A DNA stretch of 64,000 nucleotides from Clusia tigrina (Eukaryota > Arthropoda > Insecta > Diptera > Clusiidae). Shown here in pieces: positions 58,607-64,000 of this stretch. Both the position numbers and the translations under genes were made by a program. The stretch's first letter is position 1, and the number at the start of each line of letters is the position of its first letter. The stretch spans positions 88,166,280 through 88,230,279 of the forward strand of contig OV050033.1 in the NCBI GenBank assembly GCA_920105625.2, read 5' to 3'. The notes beneath the pieces were generated by a model. It was not told the DNA's origin. It made no database searches and was given only the letters and a program-made list of their open reading frames with translations.

Positions 58607-59070
58607 CGATTTGGGGGTCTGCTGCCTTCTCTATGCCAATATCTACCATTATCTGCCTCAGTCAGCGTCTCAGTCGGCGTCTCAGTCAGCATCGCAGCCA
58701 TTGTTAGCGTCTATGTAGGCATCTCAGTTGCTGCCGCTGTCGATTGGGGGGGTCTGTTGCCTTCTCTATGCCTATATATACCCCTACCTGCCTCAGTCGG
58801 CATCTCAGTCGGCGTCGCAGCCTCTGTCAGCGTCTCTCTCGGCGTCTCAGTCACTGCCGCTGTCGATTGGGAGGTCTGCTGCATTCTGTATGCCTATATC
58901 TACCCTTATCTGCCTCAGTCGGCATCTCAGTCGGCGTCGCAGCCTCTGTCAGCGTCTCTCTAGGCTTCTCATTCGCTGCCGCCATCGATTGGGGGGTCTG
59001 CTGCATTCTCTATGCCAATAGCTACCCCTATCTGCCTCAGTGGGCGTCTCAGACGGCGTCGCAGCCTCTG

Positions 59071-59094
59071 TCAGCGTCTCTGTCAGCGTCTCTG
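59071..59094 (+). repeat. 12-bp duplication TCAGCGTCTCTG x2
   Basis: A private gain of one 12-bp word at a different position in the monomer from the GTCGGCGTCTCA tract. It shows that any of the 12-bp words can be the slippage unit. Confidence 0.85.
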
Positions 59095-59119
59095 TAGGCG
59101 TCTCAGTCGCTGCCGCTGT

Positions 59120-59313
59120 CGATTGAGGGGTCTGCTGCCTTCTCTATGCCTATATCTACCCCTACCTCTTTCATTCGGCATCTCAGTCGGCCTCTGTCAG
59201 CGTCTGCTGCCTTCTGTAGGCCTATATCTACCCCTATCTGGCTCAGTTGGCGCCTCAGTCGGCGTCGCAGCCTCTGTCAGCATCTCTGTAAGCGTCTCAG
59301 TCGCTGCCGCTGT
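59120..59313. repeat. Monomer pair with two internal deletions
   Basis: Only 194 bases separate these CGATT landmarks where two monomers would give about 230-245. CAGTCGG joins CCTCTGTCAG (8 bases missing), and GTCAGCGTCT runs straight into GCTGCCTTCTG (59201-59211), omitting the usual right end, CGATT and G-run. The second junction has the shared word GTCT, consistent with short-homology deletion. It is the only monomer boundary I saw without the CGATT/G-run element. Confidence 0.8.
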
Positions 59314-60731
59314 CGATTGGGGGACTGCTACCTTTTCTATGCCTATGTCTACCCTTATCTGCCTCAGTCGAAGTCTCAGTCAGTCTCGCAGCCTCTGTCA
59401 GCCTCTCTGAATGCGTCTCAGTCGCTGCCGCTGTCGATTGGGGGGTCTGCTGCCTTCTCTATGCCTATGTCTACCCCTCTCTGCCTCAGTCGGGGTCTTA
59501 GTCGGCGTCGCAGCCTCTGTCAGCGTCTCTCTCGGCGTCTCAGTCACTGCCGCCGTCGATTGGGGGGTCTGCTGGATTCTCTATGCCAATATCTACCCCT
59601 ATCTGCCTCAGTCGGCGTCGCAGCCTCTGTCAGCGTCCCAGTCGCTGCCGCTGTCGATTGAAGGGTCTGCTGCCGTCTCTATGTCAATATCTACCCGTAT
59701 CTGCCTCAGTCGGCGTCTCAGCCTCTGTCAGAGTCTCTGTAGGCGTCTCAGTCGCTGCCGCTGTCGATTGGGAGGTCTGCTGCATTCTGTATGCCTATAT
59801 CTACCCTTATCTGCCTCAGTCGGCATCTCAGTCGGCGTCGCAGCCTCTGTCAGCGTCTCTCTAGGCTTCTCAGTCGCTGCCGCCATCGATTGGGGGGTCT
59901 GCTGCATTCTCTATGCCAATAGCTACCCCTATCTGCCTCAGTGGGCGTCTCAGACGGCGTCGCAGCCTCTGTCAGCGTCTCTGTAGGCGTCTCAGTCGCT
60001 GCCACTGTCGATTGAGGGGTCTGCTGCCTTCTCTATGCCTATATCTACCCCTACCTCTTTCATTCGGCATCTCAGTCGGCGTCACAGCCTCTGTCAGCGT
60101 CTCTGTAGGCGTCTCATTTGTTGCCGCTGTCGATTGGGGTATATGCTGCCTTCTCTATACCTATGTCTACCCCTCTCTGCCTCAGTCGGCGTCTTAGTAG
60201 GCGTCGCAGCCTCTGTCAGCGTCTCTGTAGGCGTCTCAGTCGCTGCCGCTGTTGTTTGGGAGGGGTCTGCTTAATTCTCTATGCCAATATCTACCCCTAT
60301 CTGCCTCAGTCGGCGTCGCAGCCTCAGTCAGCGTCTCTGTGGGTGTCTCAGTCGGTGCCGCTGTCGATTGGGGGGTCTGCTGCCTTCTCTATACCTATAT
60401 CTACCCCTATCTGCCTCAGTTGGCGTCTCAGTCGGCGTCGCAGCCTCTGGCAGCATCTCTGTAAGCGTCTCAGTCGCTGCCGCTGTCCATTGGGGGGACT
60501 GCTGCCTTCTCTATGCCTATGTCTACCCTTATCTGCCTCAGTCGGAGTCTCAGTCGGTTTCGCATCCTCTGTCAGCGTCTATGTAGGCGTCTCAGTCGCT
60601 GCCGCTGTTGATTGGGGTGGTCTGCTGCATTCTCTATGCCAATATCTACCCTTCTCTGCCCCAGCCGGCATCTCAGTCGGCGTCGCAGCCTCTGTCAGAG
60701 TCTCTGTAGGCGTCTCATTTGTTGCCGCTGT

Positions 60732-62878
60732 CGATTGGAGTGTCTGCTGCCTTCTCTTTGCCTATATCTACCCCTATCTGCCTCAGTCGGTGTCGCAGCC
60801 TCTTGTCAGCGTCTCTGTTGGCATTCCAGTCGCTGCCGTTGTCGATTGGGGGGCTGCTGCCTTCTCTATGGCTATATCTACCCCTATTAGCATCAGTCGG
60901 AGTCGCAGCCTCTCTCAGCGTGTCTGTAGGCGTCTCAGTACCTGCCGCTGTCGATTGGGGGTTCTGCTGCATTCTCTATGCCTATATCTACCCCTATCTG
61001 CCTCAGTTGGCGTCTCAGTCGACGTCGCAGCCTCTGTCAGCATCTATGTTAGCGTCTCAGTCGCTGCAGCTGTCGATTGGGGGTCTGCTTCCTTCTCTAT
61101 GTCTATGTCTACCCCTCTCTGCTTCAGTCGGCGTCATAGTCAGCGTCGCAGATTCTGTCAGCGTCTCTGTAGGCGTGTCAGTCGGTGCTGCTGTTGATTG
61201 GGGGTCTGCTGCTTTCTCTATGCCAATATCTACCCCTATCTGCCTCAGTCGGCGTCGAAGCCTCTGTCAGCGTCTCTGTAGGTATCTCAGTCAGTGCCGC
61301 TGTCGATTGTGGGGTCTGCTGCCTCCTCTATGCCTATATCTACCCATATCTGCCTCAGTTGGCGTCTCAGTCGTCGTCGCAGCCTCTGTCAGCATCTCTG
61401 TAAGCGTCTCAGTCGCTGCCGCTGTCGATTGGGGGGACTGCTGCCTTCTCTATGCCTATGTCTACCCTTATCTGCCTCAGTCGGAGTCTCAGTCAGTGTC
61501 GCAGCCTCTGTCAGCCTCTCTGAATGCGTCTCAGTCGCTGCCGCTGTCGATTGGGGTGTCTGCTGCCTTCTCTATGCCTATGTCTACCCCTCTCTGCCTC
61601 AGTCGGCGTTTTAGTCGGCGTCGCAGCCTCTGTCAGCGTCTCTGTAGGCGTCTCCGTCGCTGCCCCTGTTTTTTGGAGGGGTCTGCTGCCTTCTCTATGC
61701 CAATATCTACCCCTAGCTGCCTCAGTCGGCGTCGCAGCCTCTCTCAGCGTCTCTGTAGGTGTCTCAGTCGCTGCCGCTGTCGATTGGAGGGTCTGCTGCT
61801 TTCTCTGTGCCAATATCTACCCTTCTCTGCCTCAGTCGGCGTCTCAGTCGGTTTCGCAGCCTCTGTCAGCGTCTATGTAGGCGTCTCAGTCGCTGCCGCT
61901 GTTGATTGGGGGGTCTGCTGCCTTCTCTATGCCAATATCTACCCTTCTCTGCCCCAGCCGGCATCTCAGTCGGCGTCGCGGCCTCTGTCAGAGTCTCTGT
62001 AGGCGTCTCATTTGTTGCCGCTGTCGATTGGAGTGTCTGCTGCCTTTTCTATGCCTATGTCTACCCCTCTCTGCCTCAGTCGGCGTCGTAGCATCTGTCA
62101 GCGTCGCAACCTCTGTCAGCGTCTCTCTAGGCGTCTCAGTCGCTGCCTCTGTCGATTGGGGGTTTGCTGCCTTCTGTATGCCTATATCTACCCCTATCTG
62201 GCTCAGTTGGCGTCTCAGTCGGCGTCGCAGCCTCTGTCAGCATCTCTGTAAGCGTCTCAGTCGCTGCCGCTGTCGATTGGGGGGACTGCTGCCTTTTCTA
62301 TGCCTATGTCTACCCTTATCTGCCTCAGTCGAAGTCTCAGTCAGTGTCGCAGCCTCTGTCAGCCTCTCTGAATTCGTCTCAGTCGCTGCCGCTGTCGATT
62401 GGGGGGTCTGCTGCCTTCTCTATGCCTATGTCTACCCCTCTCTGCCTCAGTCGGGGTCTTAGTCGGCGTCGCAGCTTCTGTCAGCGTCTCTGTAGGTGTC
62501 TCAGTCACTGCCGCTGTTGTTTGGGAGGGGTCTGCTTAATTCTCTATGCCAATATCTACCCCTATCTGCCTCAAACGGCGTCGCAGCCTCTATCAGCGTC
62601 TCTGTAGGTGTCTCAATCGCTACCGCTGTCGATTGGGGGGTCTGCTGCATTCTCTATGCCAATATCTACCCCTATCTGCCTCAGTCGGCGTCGCAGCATC
62701 TGTCAGCATCGCAGCCTCTGTCAACGTCGCTGTGGCGTTTAAGTCGCTGCCGCTGTCGATTGGGGGGTCTGCTGCCTTCTGTATGCCTATATCTACCCCT
62801 ATCTGGCTCAGTCGGCAACTCAGTCGGCGTCGCAGCCTCTGTCAGCGTCTCTGTAGGCGTCTCAGTCGCTGACGCTGT
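60732..62878. repeat. 2147-bp higher-order repeat, copy 1
   Basis: Shared private marks fix the period: the extra T in CCTCTTGTCAGC at 60801 and 62948, TTTGCCTATAT, TATTAGCATCAG and GTCGAAGCC. About 1.13 kb of copy 1 can be compared with copy 2 before the window ends. Confidence 0.78.
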
Positions 62879-64000
62879 CGATTGGAGGGTCTGCTGCCTT
62901 CTCTTTGCCTATATTTACCCCTATCAACCTCAGTCGGCGTCGCAGCCTCTTGTCAGCGTCTCTGTAGGCATCTCAGTCGCTGCCGTTGTCGATTGGGGGG
63001 CTGCTGCCTTCTCTATGGCTATATCTACCCCTATTAGCATCAGTCGGAGTCGCAGCCTCTCTCAGCGTGTCTGTAGGCGTCTCAGTACCTGCCGCTGTCG
63101 ATTGGGGGGTCTGCTGCATTCTCTATGCCTATATCTACCCCTATCTGCCTCAGTTGGCGTCTCAGTCTTCGTCGCAGCCTCTGTCAGCATCTATGTTAGC
63201 GTCTCAGTTGCTGCCGCTGTCGATTGGGGGTCTGCTGCCTTCTCTATGTCTATGTCTACCCCTCTCTGCCTCAGTCGGCGTCTTAGTCGGCGTCGCAGAT
63301 TCTGTCAGCATCTCTGTAGGCGTGTCAGTCGCTGCCGCTGTTGATTGGGGGGTCTGCTGCTTTCTCTATGCCAATATCTACCCCTATCTGCCTCAGTCGG
63401 CGTCGAAGCCTCTGTCAGCGTCTCTGTAGGTGTCTCAGTCAGTGCCGCTGTCGATTGTGGGGTCTGCTGCCTTCTCTATGCCTATATCTACCCCTATCTG
63501 CCTCAGTTGGCGTCTCAGTCGGCGTCGCAGCCTCTGTCAGCATCTATATTAGCGTCTCAGTCGCTGCCGCTGTCGATTGGGGGGTCTGCTGCCTTCTCTA
63601 TGCCTATGTATTCCCTTATCTGCCTCAGTCGGAGTCTCAGTCAGTGTCGCAGCCTCTGTCAGCCTCTCTGAATGCGTCTCAGTCGCTGCCGCTGTCGATT
63701 GGGGTGTCTGCTGCCTTCTCTATGCCAATATATACCCCTCTCTGCCTCAGTCGGGGTCTTAGTCGGCGTCGCAGCCTCTGTCAGCGTCTCTGTAGGCGTC
63801 TCAGTCGTTGCCGCTGTTGTTTGGGAGGGGTCTGCTTCCTTCTCTATGCCAATATCTACCCCTAGCTGCCTCAGTCGGCGTCGCAGCCTCTATCAGCGTC
63901 TCTGTGGGTGTCTCAGTCGCTGCCGCTGTCGATTGGGGGGTCTGCTGCTTTCTCTGTGCCAATATCTACCCTTCTCTGCCTCAGTCGGCGTCTCAGTCGG
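62879..64000. repeat. 2147-bp higher-order repeat, copy 2 (cut by window)
   Basis: Partial second copy of the 2147-bp unit, running off the right edge. Differences from copy 1 are scattered substitutions such as TATCAACCTCAG for TATCTGCCTCAG. Confidence 0.75.

Larger units (their letters stand above)
58864..60090. repeat. 901-bp duplication
   Basis: Bases 58864-59190 recur at 59765-60090 with a 901-base offset (landmarks CGATTGGGAGGTCTGCTGC, CCAATAGCTACCCC, TACCTCTTTCATTCGG). The first copy has an extra 12-bp word at 59071-59094 and ends in a deleted monomer that the second copy lacks. Confidence 0.72.
1..64000. repeat. Satellite DNA array, ~122-bp monomer, >64 kb
   Basis: The sequence CGATTGGGG (or a one-base variant) recurs about every 110-136 bases from end to end, each time followed by TCTGCTGCC and TATATCTACCCC-like words, with no non-repetitive interruption and no gap characters. 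Both window edges lie inside the repeat. On a 123-base consensus monomer I counted A 12, C 41, G 34, T 36, so the plus strand is strikingly poor in A. Translation in all frames gives only repetitive low-complexity peptides that change frame at the G-run, so I call no protein gene. No tRNA, rRNA, transposase-like or reverse-transcriptase-like sequence was seen. Orientation is constant: no inverted monomer was noticed. Function is unknown; a heterochromatic satellite is the simplest reading. Confidence 0.97.
58607..64000. repeat. Segment C: distinct, more mixed monomers
   Basis: Neither A nor B markers occur. Variants not seen, or rare, to the left are common here: CGTTTGGGAGGGG with CTGCTTAATTC (about 60255 and 62518), CGATTGGAGTG, TATTAGCATCAG, GGGGGGACTGCTGCC, CTCTGAATGCG, CCTCTTGTCAGC and GTAAGCGTCTC. 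Local duplications are shorter and more overlapping: 901 bp (58864 to 59765), about 1283 bp (60.58 to 61.86 kb), 2147 bp (60732 to 62879) and 2961 bp (59.22 to 62.18 kb). The right end is cut by the window. It could be an older part of the array or another higher-order family. Confidence 0.7.

Noticed and set aside
1..64000. CRISPR array
   Set aside because: Repeats are not short identical units separated by unique spacers; the intervening sequence is itself repeated, and monomers vary in length and sequence.
1..64000. Interstitial telomere sequence, from CCCTAA inside CTACCCCTAACTGCC
   Set aside because: CCCTAA occurs at most once per monomer, never in tandem, and most monomers read CCCTAT or CCCTCT instead.
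1..64000. CENP-B box in the monomer
   Set aside because: I looked for the TTCG....A..CGGG pattern; the nearest candidate around CGATTGGGG lacks the required bases.
1..64000. Quadruplex-forming arrays from the G-run of each monomer
   Set aside because: There is one G-run per monomer, about 115 bases apart, too far for an ordinary intramolecular quadruplex. Only the G12-G20 runs are plausible, and these are reported separately.
1..64000. Ribosomal DNA spacer or rRNA gene fragments
   Set aside because: No stretch resembling conserved 18S, 28S or 5S sequence was recognised, and the array contains no unit large enough and different enough to be a gene.
1..64000. Bacterial giant repeat protein (adhesin-like)
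   Set aside because: The monomer length is usually not a multiple of three, and junction G-runs of 4-7 shift the frame, so no continuous repeat protein is possible on either strand.

Overview
The whole 64 kb window is one uninterrupted tandem-repeat (satellite) array. It enters from the left edge and leaves by the right edge still in repeat, so the true array is longer than 64 kb and no unique flank is visible. I found no gene, RNA gene, mobile element or CRISPR array that I could support. An array of this size and style (about 120-bp monomers, nested multi-kilobase higher-order repeats, many levels of recent duplication) points to a eukaryotic heterochromatic, subtelomeric or pericentromeric-type satellite. 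Nothing in the sequence lets me name the species.

The monomer is most often about 122 bp (about 61% G+C; only about 10% A on the given strand). It has a non-periodic left part of about 48 bp (GATT, a G-run, then TCTGCTGCC...TATATCTACCCC...CTGCC) followed by about six degenerate 12-bp words, mostly ending GTC, themselves built of GTCNNN hexamers. Length variants fall on 12-bp steps (about 110, 122, 134, 146, 158 and 182 bp), with further 6-bp, 18-bp and 26-bp steps. This is the signature of slippage or unequal exchange inside the 12/6-bp sub-repeats. A G-run at the monomer junction is a second variable site (normally G4-G7, up to G20).

At larger scale, two kinds of higher-order block, which I call A and B, alternate along the window. 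A blocks carry a monomer with an internal 26-bp duplication (contains CTGCGTCTATGTAGG) and a monomer with CCTAACCATCTCTGCC. B blocks carry monomers with TGACTTCTGTAT...TTTCCAC and with CATACGGCGTCTCAG. Approximate layout: A 1-4811, B 4812-11723, A 11724-20028, B 20029-31003, A 31004-33281, B 33282-35175, A 35176-37334, B 37335-39953, A 39954-42478, B 42479-44469, A 44470-48875, B 48876-50763, A 50764-54685, B 54686-56817, A 56818-58606. The last segment, C (58607-64000), lacks both sets of markers and has its own monomer variants.

Superimposed on this are clear multi-kilobase duplications, dated only relatively by their similarity: 3026/3019 bp (5.68-11.72 kb), 3943 bp (12.21-20.03 kb), 2646/2138/2145 bp (22.6-30.6 kb), 8.8-8.95 kb spacing (28.8-32.6 versus 37.6-41.6 kb), 4516 bp (38.5-46.9 kb), 1505 bp (45.36-48.37 kb), 504 bp (47.87-48.87 kb), 6054 bp (48.88-58.6 kb) and 2147 bp (60.7-64.0 kb). 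All comparisons were made by eye from recurring diagnostic variants. Unit lengths are coordinate differences between matching landmarks. Percentage identities were not computed.
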